Origin: Paramecium pentaurelia
Lineage: Eukaryota; Ciliophora; Oligohymenophorea; Peniculida; Parameciidae
NCBI GenBank assembly: GCA_905183005.1
Contig: CAJJDO010000013.1
Coordinates: 361,728-425,727, forward strand
Length of the DNA: 64,000 nucleotides
Reading direction: 5' to 3'
Of the stretch, positions 24,091-37,368 are shown in pieces; the first letter of the stretch is position 1; each line of letters begins with the position of its first letter. Below the pieces are notes generated by a model. The model did not search any database. It was not told the DNA's origin and saw only the letters and a list, made by a program, of their open reading frames with translations. The translations under genes were made by a program, and so were the position numbers.

Positions 24091-25640
24091 TCATTTATAT
24101 TTGTTAATAGCTTATCTTGATAAAGCTAAAGCTGAATTGATTCTATTATTTAGTTCTTGGCTTTCCTAGAATTCATCAACAGTTGAATTTCGTGCATTTG
24201 GATCTAAAACAATAGGTGGAATAGGTAATGGATGTATCATGTAATCCTATAGTTTTGGTTATTACTATTCCTTAATTTTTGGTTAAGGTGCTAAGTTCTT
24301 TAACTTTTATAATTATTGTTAATAAAGAAGTATTTATTATGATTATTATTCAATTAATAGTGATTATTATTGTTGTTATTATTATTATTATTGTAATAGT
24401 TATTATTATTATCTTAATTATAATTGTAAATGCTATTGTATTTATTACTCTCTTAAAATCTACTCTTGTCTTTAGTGATCCACTTCTTGTTACTTAGGAT
24501 TATGGATAGGCAAATACTGTGGAGGAGCCACTTATGATTATATTCTAATTGGAGATGATTGTATTTATTATTGATTATTTGTTATAGGGATACTTGGTTA
24601 CACTATTTGCAAACTAGAAGAATCTGATGAAAATCGATTTTAAAAAATCTTTAGTTCTTGTTTAGGAGTATGAGTAGTTGGTTGTAATGGATTATTTCTT
24701 GAGTTTTCAAGATTCTAAATAACTTCATGGGAATTCTATATATTAGTAAACATAATACTAATAATTCAAGAAAAGTGGGTCTATCCATTTCTTCATATTA
24801 TAACATTGTCAAGACAATTCTGACTAGATCAGTTGAATATCCAATATTTTGAATATCTAATTATCTCTCCTATAATATTTAATCTTTAATATATGGATTA
24901 TGTAGATCATAATTATAACACTCAAAACTATCCTTGAGTGTCATTAACTCTAAAAATGTCATTCCTAATGAAAAAACATCAGACTTTTGTATGTCATGTA
25001 TTGGAATTTCTAACTTTTATCTCAAACCTTCCATTTATTAAGGAGATAACAATGCTTATCCTTTTCCTGTAAGTACTACTTGATATCCACTCAATAGTCT
25101 TAAAACACCTTTCGGAATTAGTTTAATGGAATCATTTTTATCTAAATAAATAGAATCAGGTTGAATATGAGTATGCCATTTCTATCTAGCATCAAGAAAA
25201 TGTAAGGCTAATAATATTTCATGAAGACTCTTCCATAATTATCTCTCTGGAATATAACTCTTATTTGAAAAATGATGTCCACAAACCTATTTCAAGGTTT
25301 TATACACTGCTTCATAAAACCATCTACTTATTTGTAAATTTGAAGTGAGATTAGGGTCAATGCATAAACCATAATATTTAACCAAATGATTATGTTTAAG
25401 TAGCATAAGTTATTCATGAAGTTCTAACAATGGACCTTCATCATCAGTTGCTGTATTAGAATGTCTTTTTTCAAAGATAGTTGCATATTTAGTATTCTCT
25501 CTCTTTAATCTATAAAGTTCAACGCGATCAATGTGTTGGAAAGATTATCCTCCAACACTTTCAAATTAATCTTCTAAAGATTGATTCTAATTGAAAATTG
25601 AATTGTCAGCTGATTTTATGATATATACTTTGTTTCCCAT
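24091..25640 (-). CDS. Protein kinase-like protein, probable pseudokinase (508 aa)
   Basis: ATG 25640, one intron 24736..24758, TGA 24093-24091; 509 codons. The fold is recognisable by LLELHEQLMLLKHNHLVKYYG (helix C to strand 4), LHEILLALHFLDARQ (helix E), HTHIQPDSIYLDKNDSIKLI (catalytic-loop position), SDVFSLGMTFLELMT (helix F) and DRPTFLELL. The key residues are missing: HRD is HTH, the Asn position is Ser, DFG is replaced by IPKG, APE is altered and the glycine loop is not evident. Starts MGNK, possible myristoylation. The C-terminal 200 residues are Gln-rich with TAA tracts, then a conserved-looking end (PLPIPPIVLDPNARNSTVDE). Probably a scaffold or regulator. Confidence 0.85.
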
Positions 25641-26306
25641 CTATTTTTAATAAAATTTTATTTAACACTTAAATTTCGCAGTTGATAAAAGAATTACAAT
25701 AACACAGATCATTTAAATTAATAAATATCATTTTAGAAACAAAATACTAATAAAATCTATTATATTTACATTTTTTACTATCCCCAACCACTTAATCATT
25801 AATTTTGTTATTAATTTTTCTTAGGTTTAAAAATCTAAAATTATTCAACTTAAAATTAAAGTAATCTGCTTTAAAAAAAAATATTTCTATATAAAGACAA
25901 CATTGATTATTATGTAATATATTAAGATAGATTATATCATAATAAAAATATTTCATTAAAAAATTCTGTAAATTTATATTAAATTAACTATTATAATATC
26001 ATATCTTTAGAATATAGAGAAAACTTAAAGAAAACCTTGTAAACATTAATAGAATTTAACATAAATTATATAAATTAAGCGTTCATTTCATGAAAAATTA
26101 AGATTTCATATTCATTTTATAAAAATATAGATATAAAACTTTAATCCATCTATTTTTATTATAGATATTAAGATAAATTCTTATGTATTTTTTAATCTAA
26201 TGATCAATTACAATATTAGTCTTAAAAAATAAAAATTAAACTTAATAAATTCAATGATTTTTTAATGACTTAAGATTCTTGAATATCAATTTATAAAAAT
26301 ATAATA
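25641..26306. other. Divergent intergenic spacer, 666 bp
   Basis: AT-rich region between two divergent starts (pseudokinase and the 1281-aa protein). No open frame or recognisable element; expected to contain both promoters. Confidence 0.4.
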
Positions 26307-29300
26307 ATGATTTTTTGGATTGATAACACTAGCATTTATGATTGTAGAACCTATAGTCTAATTAAACCATAATAGTATGATGTTGCTATAATTTTGGATT
26401 ACATTAAAATGGAATAACAGCAAAATAGAATAGATATAAAAGAGAAATTACCAAAATTATTAAAAACTCTAGCTTTATTGCTTATAATTCATAACAAAAA
26501 TGATATTTTTAGATTACTACAGATTTTAGCATCAAAAGATTTTAACTATACAAAAATTTTTAATGATTTTATGAATAATCCAGCAGCCTCATGGTATATT
26601 GATTAGATGAAGGTAGAACCAGTTTAAATGATTATGCATCAATACATTTAAGGAGAATATAAGTTTCTAGAAGGCTTATTTCAAAAAATAATAACTTCAT
26701 ACGAATAATATTTATAGAAACTAAAAAGTGGATAAGGAACTTCAGAGTTAAATTAATTAGCAGACCTTTAATCAAATTAAAATTAAATATCATCTAATAA
26801 AAAGAAAAGTAAATTATAAAAGAATTAAAAATAAGAAAACTAAATAAACAAAATTTAAGTATCTTAAGTTTAAATAGAAAAACCTAATAATTTAATAAAA
26901 ACGAGTGCTGATGAAATCAAGTCTAATTAAGATTATAAGATATAAAATCAATCGACAAATACAGAATAATCCTAAAAGCAAAATACAGAAGTTATATAAT
27001 AATAACAATAAATAAATAAAGAAAAGAAGCTTATTACATAAATTGAAATAGAGGATAAGCTACAATTTTAAGAAGATTAAAATGAATAACATAAATAATA
27101 ATCAGTATAATAGTAGTTAAGTCAAAATTAATAGGTTATATTAAATTAGAAGTACCAAAGCAATTAAGAAAATCCAAAGGGATCTTATTTTTCTGAATAA
27201 CAAAAAATTTCATTAGAATCAGTATTTAAAGATGATTTACCAGATTAAAAAAGTATAGTTTCTTATATTATATTTAGTGTTTGAGATAGTTAAAATTTCA
27301 TCGGATAAGTCAATGCAAAAATAAACCTAATTACATGATAAACAATTAGAAAAATTAACAGAAAAATCTGAAAAAATTATTAATACTGAATAGAAAGTAA
27401 CAATAAATTCTAACAATGTTCCAGAACCAGATAAATTTAATTAATTTATTGATATCTTAAATGATAAAGAACAATAAGAGTTTGAATTTTCTGAAGATAC
27501 AGAATTAATTAAATTATATGATTTACTTAAAGAGAAATGTTAATAGATTGAGTGTTGGTCTAATTTTTAAGATAGATGTCTTAAAGCAATGAGTGATAAA
27601 GAACTTGAGATGATTATGTTTGAAAAATTACCTATATTAATGAAAAGATGGGCAATCATAACAAAGAAAAATGTTACAGAAATGGAAATTAAGCTTAATC
27701 AAATGCCAATTTAAGAAACAAAAAGTATATTGATAGACAATATAAATTCATAAGAACTGATAAAAGAAATTCATATTGCTTAATAGAAATTAGAGAATTT
27801 TTAAAAAGCAGATGGTATAGTTAATTTAGATTCTATTAATAAATAGTAATCATAATAATTAATTAAATATTCAAGCAATTATGAATAAGAATAAAGCTTA
27901 AATTAAAATTAAAAGAATGAAATTAAAAATCTATATGAAAATTAATAAATTTAAATTCAAAAATAACAAAATTATTCAGATTTTATCAATAAAGAAAACA
28001 ATAGTATTATATCTAAATTAGATGAGAATAAATTTATTAACCAAAATTAATTACTTTATAATGAAATTTAAGAAGTGATTCCTTGTGAAATTATTAATAT
28101 TGATGATGAGATATTTAAGAGTTAATAAGGAGAAAGCAAAAAAGGATAATTATCTAAAGTAATTAAAACTGCTTCAAATAGATTAAATTCAGAAACTTCA
28201 AAACAAAAATAGTAATAAAATGAAAATGTTGATAAATAGATCAAATAATTAGAGTCTTAATTATAAAGTCATTCTGAGAAATAATCAAATATTATATGTA
28301 TTGAATCTTCAAACGATGAAAATATCTCAAATAAGAAAATGCAATAACCAACAATTCAATAATAATAAGCAGATGATTGCATAATAATCTAAAAATAAAA
28401 TATAGTTTGTCCTAATATACAATCAGGTATCAATTAAATTAATGATGATATTGATAATCTATTTGAAGATAATAATGATATTTTTAGTCCAGATTCCATA
28501 GTAAGTTCATAATCAATTTTGATTAGTGATTAGAGTAGCATTAAATTTAATGAAAATTAAACTAATAAAAAATAATTTGATTCTAAAGAATAATTAAATT
28601 AATAAAGTAACAAAGACATTTTAAAAGTACAAGAAAAAAATATAAAAGAATAAAGGGATGAAGAATATAAATCTAAAGAAAAAAAATATTCAGAATCAGA
28701 TATAGATATAAAAGAGAAATAAAAACATAAGAATAAAAAGAGATAACATTCAAAATAAAATAGTGAAAATAAAAAAACTAAGTCTAGAAGAAAAGAATCT
28801 AAGAATGATAAAAAAGAAAAGACTAGAGCTAAAAGTTCATAATAATACAAAGAAAAAGAAAAGAGTAAAGATATTAAGAAAAGAAAGAGTAGTGAAAAAA
28901 AGAGTGATAAAGATATCTTTAAAACAATATAAGCAGAAAAAGAAGCAAAAGAAAGGTAAAAAGAAGAATAGAAAAAAAAGGAAAAAGAAAAAATTCATTA
29001 AGAAAATATCAAAAAAGCTGAATAAAGATTATAAAGAATGAGATCTGATGAAATTGAATATTAAAAAGAATATAATTATCTTGAATAACAATCTAAATTA
29101 AAAGAAATGAAAGAAAGAGAATAAAAATAATAATAATAATATCATAATAAGAAATATTAATAAATAAATTAATAATCTCAATAAAATTATAAAAATGGTA
29201 ATTTAATTTAAGAACAAAATTAAAAATTAAAGTCATTAGAAAGATAAATTTAAGATCAATAATATGAGAATATAGAGTCTAAATTGAAAAATAATAATTA

Positions 29301-30177
29301 ATAAAACCTCTAAAAAATGTAAGAAGGTTAACCATATGGATATAGATCTTAATAAATCAATTAAGGTCATGAAAAATCAATGGTATATCAAAATGAATAA
29401 AACAATCAATGGGATTCATAAAGAAATTAAAAATCCCATTAAAAAAACTATAATTAAAATGATAGACACTAAAGAACCTAAAATTAAAATAATTAAGAAT
29501 AAATTAATGTTCAGTAAAATCAATAATAAAGATAAAATAGTTATGCATTTCCTTTAGAATAGTATGGAATATAAGAATTTTTAACTAAAAAAGACTAAAC
29601 TTTTTAGAAAAACATATAAAAATAAATTATCAATCCAGTATAATATGATCTTGAATAAGTATAATCTCCATATTAAAAATAAAGAAATTTTAGAAAATAT
29701 TAATAATAGCAATAATACCCATAACAGTAATAGTAGTAATAATTCTAATAATAACAATAATAATAATCCTTCTAATAATAATAATATTAGTTTTCATAAT
29801 AGTAATAATTCTTTAATAACTAAAAACCAAGCGACAAAAAATTTAGAAACAATTAATCTCCTTAATAAGGATATTATATGTAAAAATAACATTATTAGAA
29901 TCAATAAGAACCTCACATAAAAAAACAAAGAAAATATAATCCTTATCATGAATAATTTGCTAATAATTAAAATTTTAATTAAAATTCAAGACCACCATCT
30001 AATATGAATGATTAACTTTATTCTTATTAAGATGAAATGAATAATCGTTAAAGTCCTTATAAGAATCCTAGTTCCTTTTGCAATAGTCCAATAAATTCAT
30101 CAAATTAACCATCAAAACAATAAATGTTTGAATTTTTTTGTTAGATGTTCTATGATAAGTTCTAGTAGACAGAATGA
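26307..30177 (+). CDS. Large Gln/Asn/Lys-rich hypothetical protein (1281 aa)
   Basis: ATG 26307, a single 25-nt intron (27253..27277), TGA 30175; 1282 codons in frame. The N-terminal 130 residues look folded (IKEKLPKLLKTLALLLIIHN, NNPAASWYIDQMK). A second helical block around residues 385-450 (LYDLLKEKCQQIECWSNFQ, MIMFEKLPILMKRW) loosely resembles a TFIIS N-terminal/LW-type bundle, but this is weak. Residues about 760-900 are a charged Lys/Arg/Ser/Glu stretch (KKTKSRRKESKNDKKEK) like RS-type or nuclear linker regions. The last 350 residues are Gln/Asn/Tyr-rich and prion-like. It is possibly nuclear (transcription or RNA processing), by composition only. Confidence 0.75.
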
Positions 30178-30311
30178 TAAAATTTTAATAATTTAAAAAT
30201 AAAAAATATTATCTTAATTTAAATTAATATCTTAAATTACTCTATTTTATTTTCTATTAGACAAATTATTGATTAATATCTATATAAATTATTTATCTAT
30301 TATTATAATTC

Positions 30312-33300
30312 TCATTATGCTAAGGCTAGGGCCACTTTTGTTTTTTAATGATTATCTAATTGTTCATTTAATGAAGAGTTTTATGATCTTAAAGCTTCAA
30401 TTTCAGCAAATGAAACCACTAATAAGAAACTGTATTCATCTATTTTATATTGAAGACTGTTTAATTTAGAATATTCAAACTTCCATTACCCTAAATCCTA
30501 AAATTATTCAAATATAGAAATATACCTTTTCTAATTCAATGATTTTAGAATCTGCTTCATTTAAATCATGAGTTAATTGATCAACTTATATTTATAGTTC
30601 GTTAGATTTATCTTCTAATTTTTTAGCTTTAAATTCATATCTTTTAACTTCACTGCTTAATAAAGCCATTTTATCTTCATATTTATACTATATAATTAAA
30701 TAATAGATATACTTTGATATCTTCAAGTTCTGCAATCTTACTTTCTAATTAAGTAATTTTTTATTTGAACTATTCTATGATTTCATCTTTTGATTATGAT
30801 TCCTTTTCTAATTTTTTAATTTAGTTTTATAGATCTTCTTAATTAACAAGTAACCCTTCTATTTCAGTAACTTATTATTTGAGTTGAGTAATTTCAGTAG
30901 ATTTGTTTTAATTTTCATCAATTTATTATTAAAGTTGATTTTCAAGAGAATTCAATTATGTTTTTAATTCATTAATATCTTCTAATTAATTATGTAAATC
31001 ATTTAATTCTTAATCCATTTTCATTAATTCTTAATTTTATTGATCAATTTCTCCTTACTTTTTTTAATTGAGTACTTTTAATCTTTCAATTTCTGATGAA
31101 AGCATAGCTAATTTATTTTCCATTTATTCTTTAATATGAAGTAATTATTAATATTATTAATCTAATGATTCATATTTCTATTTCCATAATTTTAATTCTT
31201 TTTCTAATTCAGCTATTCTTTCATTTAAGCTTTCTATTTCTAATTTTAAGACATCCATTTCAGCTAATTATGCTTATTGATCTTAAATAATCTTTTTTAA
31301 TTCATCAACATTTTCCATTTTTTCAAGTTTATATTTCATGCCTTCAATGTGTGTTGAAAGCATGGCACATTTACTTTAAAGATCATATTTTTCTTATTCT
31401 GATTATTAAATTCTCTACTCCAAACCCTATCTACCTTATTTTTCATTTTATATTTGTTCTTGCAATAGTGAATTCTATTCATGTAATTGTTGAATTTACA
31501 CTTTCAAAGTATCTGATGATAAAAGATCTTATTTTAATTATTAATTCTATTATTAATGATTTAAAACTTCTTAATTTTTCTATACAATAGTTTAATTTAA
31601 TCTTTAATTTTCTTGTTTTAATAAAGTTAATCTATTTTATAAATCTTATGTTGGATCTTCTTCATTTGCTAAATTAGATTCTGATACTTTCTTATAGCTT
31701 TATTACAATGAACTTAATTATTATTATAAATCTGCAATAACTTATTCAGAATTAGCTTATTTATGAACTATATTTTAAGCTTTTTATTCATCTAATTATC
31801 TTCTTAATTCTGCAATATTAGTATCTGCTTATGTTGATTATCCTCTTAGTTTTTCTAATTCAGCTTAATAGTTCTAATTCATTTATTATTGTGCATCATA
31901 TTTATTCTATAATTAGTTTAATTATTCTTTAAGTAAATTGAGATCTGATAATTATTATTCAGCTTATTTTAATTATTCAGTCTTTTAATCATTTAAATAT
32001 CTCAATCTTTATGATTCAGCACTTAACATTGCTACCTTATTCTCTAAATCATATATTTTATTATTAGCATCTTAGAGTTTTTATTCAAGTTCTGAAATAG
32101 ATTATAATTTCTTCTCTAATTCATCAATTGTATTATTTGCTTATTCTAATTAACGTATTAAATCTTCAATTTACTTTTATAATTCATCAATTTCATTCAA
32201 TTATTCTTATAATCTTTTCAATTCTTCTTACTCTTATAAAATCTTATCATTTTTTTATTTCAATTAAACTTTTAATCTTTCTATTTCTGCTGCTAACATA
32301 CTTACTTTATTTTCTAATTACATCTTTTCTTCTTCCAATAATTTAAATCTATCTAAATTTTTCAATAAATCTGCATTTTCTTAATGTAATTATTCATTTA
32401 ATCTATGTTATTAATCTAATTCCTATGATAATCTTTAATTTTCTTATTATAATAAAGATAATGATTTAATTTTTTAATTTTATTCTGAAATTGTTAAATC
32501 TGCATTATTAAGATCAATATCTTTTTATTATGATTATTGTTATAGTTATTAAAGTTCTGCACTTCTATCAGTTAATAACCTCTTTAATCTATCTAATTCT
32601 CCAATCAATCCTTAATGTAATTTTAATTATCCTTTGGTAGCTTCCAACTCTATTTATAATTTTTATTTATCATCATTTAAAGTATGAATTTAAACAGTCA
32701 ATTTATTTTATTCTTGATTTAATGTATCTATTCTTGCAACAGATTCTTTTTATGCAGATGAGAGTTATTAATGTTACAAATCAAGATTCTATTTTTTAAA
32801 TAAATAATTACATTATATTTAATTTTCCATTAATCTAATTATTTAAGAGCATCAGCCAAATCTTATTAAAGTTTCTTTTAATTATTCTACCATTCTTATC
32901 TTTCTCTATCAAATTATGTTTTTAAACATTATATTTCTGTTGGATTATATTCAGCTAATTTTAATTTTAATTCATCAATTTCCTTTTATTTCTTTTAATC
33001 ATTTTCCATATATTTTAATTTCCATTATTCAATCATCTTTTCTTTACCTTCATTTTGATTATGCATATCTTATAATGCTTATTAAAATGCTTCCAATTCT
33101 TATAATTATTCTTAATATTCTCTACATTTTTATGATAACTAATGATTAAAAATAATTGATACTTAGCCTATAGTATCCTCTCTTTCACCAACTAATTTTT
33201 TCAATCTTTCTACTTCTACTTATTAATTCAGTAGTTTTTGATTTTCAATTATTAAATCATTCATTTCTCCTCTTTGTTTATCCATATCCATCTGAATTTT

Positions 33301-33690
33301 CGACATATCAACTTAAAACTTTTTGACATCTTCTTAAGAACCCAAAATCCTTGATTATAATTCATCTTTCTTAAATAGTCAGATTAATTGAGTACAATTT
33401 CATTTTCAATATCATATTTAGCTAATTAAGCTTCTAATGTAAAATATTTTTTCTTCCATAACTCTAATTCATCCTTATATTCATCATCATGTTCTTTTTC
33501 TCTATCATATGAAACTGGGTTTTTCTCTTTGACTATTACTGTGGTTGGTAAATTTTGTGCAGCTGGAATTACATAAGAGTGACCCATGTTGGATGCCATT
33601 GGAATAACTAACTTATAATGATAATCTCATACTTCTGCTGGGTGATCTGACTGATATAGCTTATGAAGACTATGGTCTAAAGGAAGCCAT
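30312..33690 (-). CDS. Long coiled-coil protein (1075 aa)
   Basis: ATG at 33690 with a short first exon (ending AGCAGAA), then introns 33608..33632, 33370..33395, 33140..33163, 32790..32812, 30688..30712 and 30498..30525; TGA at 30314-30312; 1076 codons. The upstream exon MASFRPQSSQAISVRSPSR joins in frame, so I prefer it to an internal Met at 33599. N terminus Ser/Arg/Pro-rich. The rest is nearly continuous coiled coil with recurrent units such as ENKVAMLSAESQRLR and AMLSSEIERLKV, suggesting an internal repeat of about 100 residues. No other domain. Probably a cytoskeletal or cortical structural protein. Confidence 0.85.
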
Positions 33691-34327
33691 TCTTAAATAA
33701 TTAATTATTATTATTAATAATAAAGATATTTTTATTAATTTTATGAGACAACTATTAAATTTCAATTAGTTATTATCTTTTACATTAATTAAGAACTTCT
33801 CTCACATCCTCTAACCCATTTTTATTAGTTTCTTTAAGAAAATATTAATTTTTATCATTCTTGATCTTCTTCTAAATTATATAATGATTTAATGCAAATT
33901 TCCTTCTCCATTTAATCTTAGGTTTAAAATTCATAATGAATAAATGTTTGATTCAAATTTAAGAAGTCTATATTCCTTTTTTAGGTATATATTGTTTATT
34001 TACCAAAAAAATTAAAGGAATTTCAAAATAATTGTGATAAATTTTGCTAATATGTAACATTAAATTAAATTACATTTTTAGAAAATATTGTTATATATTT
34101 AATGTAATTACATATTAATTAATGAAGATCCTCTAATTCCATAATAATAGGATTTTATAAGTCTACATTTATTCAATTTATGTGTTAATGATATTTTAAT
34201 ATTCTTTGTTATATGTCTTCTCTAATATCAAGTCTCCAAATAGTACATAGAATTTACAAATTAATTAACAAATATATTTTAATTATTAACTAAATTATTT
34301 GTATATAAATATTAATAATGTGTTTCA
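33691..34327. other. Intergenic spacer, 637 bp
   Basis: Gap between two minus-strand coiled-coil genes. AT-rich and without an open frame. It should contain the promoter of the 1075-aa gene. Confidence 0.4.
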
Positions 34328-36142
34328 TCAACGATTTCCATTAATTTAAACACAAGAGTTCTAAAAAATTTCATTCACTTTTCTAATTGCATTTATCAAA
34401 TAAACCATTTTTTGATGTAATAAAACATAATTATCAAAATTATCTTTTAAAATATCATCAATTTCAATTTGTTGATGTAACCATTTCTATAAATTTTAAG
34501 TACTATAAATTTACCAAAATATTATACTCTTTTATTTCTTAACAATAAACGAAGGTAAATAATATTTATCACTCAAATGATAAGTTTCATTATCGTTTTT
34601 AATTTTTATATCCAAATTTTTAATAAGAAATTGCCTTTTAATAATTGAGTTCTTCGCCTCAATACATTTTTTTAAGCTTTTAACAACTTACTTAAGTTTG
34701 ATAATTGATTATTATTTGTTAGAAATATCTTTTATTTGAGAAATGCGACGATTAAAATATTATTCATATTTATTTTATAAATTAATAATAAATCAGTATA
34801 CAGAATTACTTCTCTCTTTTGATTTTGTATAAAAATCTCCGTTATTTTAAAGGGACATATTATATGTATGTTTACTTCGTGTTTATTCTTTCTTCCCTTT
34901 TATAATCAAATCCTTTAGTTTCTAAACAGTATTTGTAAGTTTCACTTATGAAGTGATTAAAATTTCATTTGTTTTTTCTAAGTCTTAAACATATCGATAT
35001 AATTCATCTAATTTGCTCTCAAGCGATTTTGTTAATAGCAATTCATCCTGTAACTTTTATTTATATTGATTAAGTTATTTTGTCAATGTTTTATTTGAAT
35101 CTGCCAAAGAAGTCAATTAAATTAATAATTTATTAGGACTAATGAATTGCCCTCCTTAGCCTTAACAAGGAGTTTGAGTTTTTGTTTATGGATAAATCTT
35201 TTTATCTAAAGTTATAAATTATTCTAAAGGAAGATGTTATTCTTCAGATTCTTGCTATTTCTCAACATTAAGTTATTAGATCTTATGAGCTTTATTAAGA
35301 TCAAGTTTAGGTATTGTGATTTATTAATTAGGATTAGGAATTTATTTAACTTTTAGAGGAAGTGAATCTAAAAAATAACTTGAATCATTGATATCTGGAC
35401 TCTATTCTGAATTTAATTTATTTTCTGTATTCTTATCTGTTGTTAATAAATCCAATAATAATGAGAATTTTTTGTTCTCTTACCTAAATAGTTTATTTTC
35501 TTAATAGTAATAATTAAGAGCCTTACTCATTGCTTCAAGTTGATTCTAAAAAATTAGGTATTCACTTTGTAAAGGTATTTACTTAATTTATTTAATAAAT
35601 AGATACAATTTTGGTTTTGAGACGTTTTCTAGATAGAATGTTCTACAATTAATCACTCAATTCTTAGATTTGATTATCTTTTCCTAGAATTTAATTTTAG
35701 AAATCAATTAATTTCTAATGTTTTTCAGTCTGAATATCAAGTATTCTTTAAGAGTTCTCTATTTCTATTTATTATAATAATAGATTCTAAAATAATATAT
35801 AGATATAATGAATTTACTTATGCTCTTAATTAATCTCTCTATTTTCTTAATTCTTCATTAGTTGATAATAGTTTATTATTTTCATCCATTAAATTTGATA
35901 TAAGGTATTAAGTATCATGATATTCATTAGCATCAGACTTACAAACTTCGATTGATAACTATGGGCCACTTGGTAATGACTGAATTCAATTATTATAATA
36001 CAATGTTTGTGCTTCTTTATCCTCCTTGAATTTTAAGAATTTGTTTATTTAATTATAGAAGTTGTTTAAGCTCTGTGTTTTCTTCTGAAAGTAGCTTAAT
36101 TTCTGATTATAAGAAATTCAATTTCGTATTAAAACTACTCAT
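34328..36142 (-). CDS. Coiled-coil protein with an in-frame TGA (423 aa, or 578 aa if the TGA is bypassed)
   Basis: ATG 36142; three introns (35996-35975 region GTATTATAATAATTGAATTC..., a 31-nt one GTAAATTC...TTTTAG, a 25-nt one GTATCTAT...TTAAG). The frame then runs to TGA at 34795-34793 (424 codons). The same frame stays open for another 154 codons to TGA at 34330-34328 and still looks like helical coding sequence (YEQYFNRRISQIKDISNKQQ, FDNYVLLHQKMVYLINAIRK). No intron of normal size can remove the TGA, because the minus strand has no AG between 34808 and 34731. Domains: N-terminal and C-terminal coiled coils around a Pro/Ser-rich linker. Either the protein ends early or this is a nonsense allele or sequence error. 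Confidence 0.6.
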
Positions 36143-36189
36143 TAATTATAAATTAAATTTTTAAAGTCTCCATATATATATATATTTAA

Positions 36190-36901
36190 TCATTGACGAA
36201 CAATTAATAATTACTTATTAGGACTGATATTATGTATCTATTGAAGTGGAGGTTTCTTAGAATATGTTTGATTTTATGATAAATTATGAAAAGAAGTCTT
36301 ATTAATAGATAATCGATTTGAGTTAACATCAGGAAGTGAAGGAACTCTTCTTTCTTTTACAAGATTTTATGAGGGACTAGTAAAGCTACAATTATGTACT
36401 CTCATATGAGGAGAGAGTCTCTATATATTAATTCTATAATAATACTTTAACATCATTAATACTGTTTTCTTGAATAGAATTCGTTCTTGGTTTTTATTAT
36501 TACTTTGATAATTCTACTTTTAGTTAATTATTTTCTTATTTAATTTCAGATAATTCCTTAAGTAATGATGCTATTTATTGTTATTCATTTTAACCCCTTG
36601 TTCTCTAATAAAAACATGAAAATGAATACTTGCAAATTTTTGATTTCATCTTAGGCAAATGCCAATTCCCTTTACATAAAATAAATCTAATCTTTATGAG
36701 TCTATTCTTGTTATTAAAATTAGTAATTTAACTACATGATGTATTAGTTTAATTCTTCTAATTATCTGAAATAAAATGTATTATTTACTAATCATAGTTT
36801 TAATATTTTTCGACTTAGGCCTTCAATTTATTGATCTCAGATTGCTTTTATTCTAGAAGTTAACTCATCTTTTATAATTAGCTTTCTATATAGTAATTCA
36901 T
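36190..36901 (-). CDS. Small coiled-coil protein (212 aa)
   Basis: ATG 36901; introns 36766..36788, 36605..36629 and 36421..36445; TGA 36192-36190; 213 codons. Residues 1-140 form a coiled coil (MSQLLEQKQSEINKLKAQV, LLKELSEIKQENNQLKVEL). The remainder is Ser/Asn/Pro-rich with basic residues (PHMRVHNCSFTSPSQNLVK). It ends 47 bp before the start of the next minus-strand coiled-coil gene, so the two could be mistaken for one gene. A natural in-frame TGA separates them and no intron bridges it in frame with typical size. Function unknown. Confidence 0.72.
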
Positions 36902-37368
36902 TTCTGAGTTGAGATATAACCGTTAATAAATTAATATATATTCTCTTAGTAAAAGTTCTAATGATAACAATTTTAGTTTGAATTTATAAAGCCAATTTAA
37001 AGTGAAACTCTAATAATTATCAACTTAAATTAGCTTAATAATATCAATACAAAAGATTAGGAAAAGAACTAATAGATTACTATTAATCTAATCATAAAAA
37101 AAATCAATTGTCATTACTTTATTAAATAATTGTATATTCTAATTATTTATTATAGTATAAAACAATAATATTAATTAAGTAATGATATATTTAATGTATT
37201 TTTAATGATAGTTGTGAATCTATAATTTTTAGTATGAAATGAGAATATAAAAAATATGATAGTTTGTAATAAATTTGAAAATAGATTATTATTTATGATT
37301 ACATATTGGTTAATCAATTAAGATAAGATAAATTGCATTTATTTTTATATATTTTTTATATTTTTTAG
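36902..37368. other. Divergent intergenic spacer, 467 bp
   Basis: AT-rich spacer between divergent starts; nothing recognised beyond likely promoters. Confidence 0.4.

Noticed and set aside
33601..33690. Possible box C/D snoRNA (TGATAA and CTGA motifs close together)
   Set aside because: The segment is explained as the first exon and first intron of the 1075-aa coiled-coil gene, which join in frame.
36143..36240. One fused gene joining the 212-aa and 423-aa coiled-coil genes through a 47-nt intron
   Set aside because: The only GT-AG pair is 47 nt, far longer than every other intron here, and each part has its own ATG and a natural TGA.
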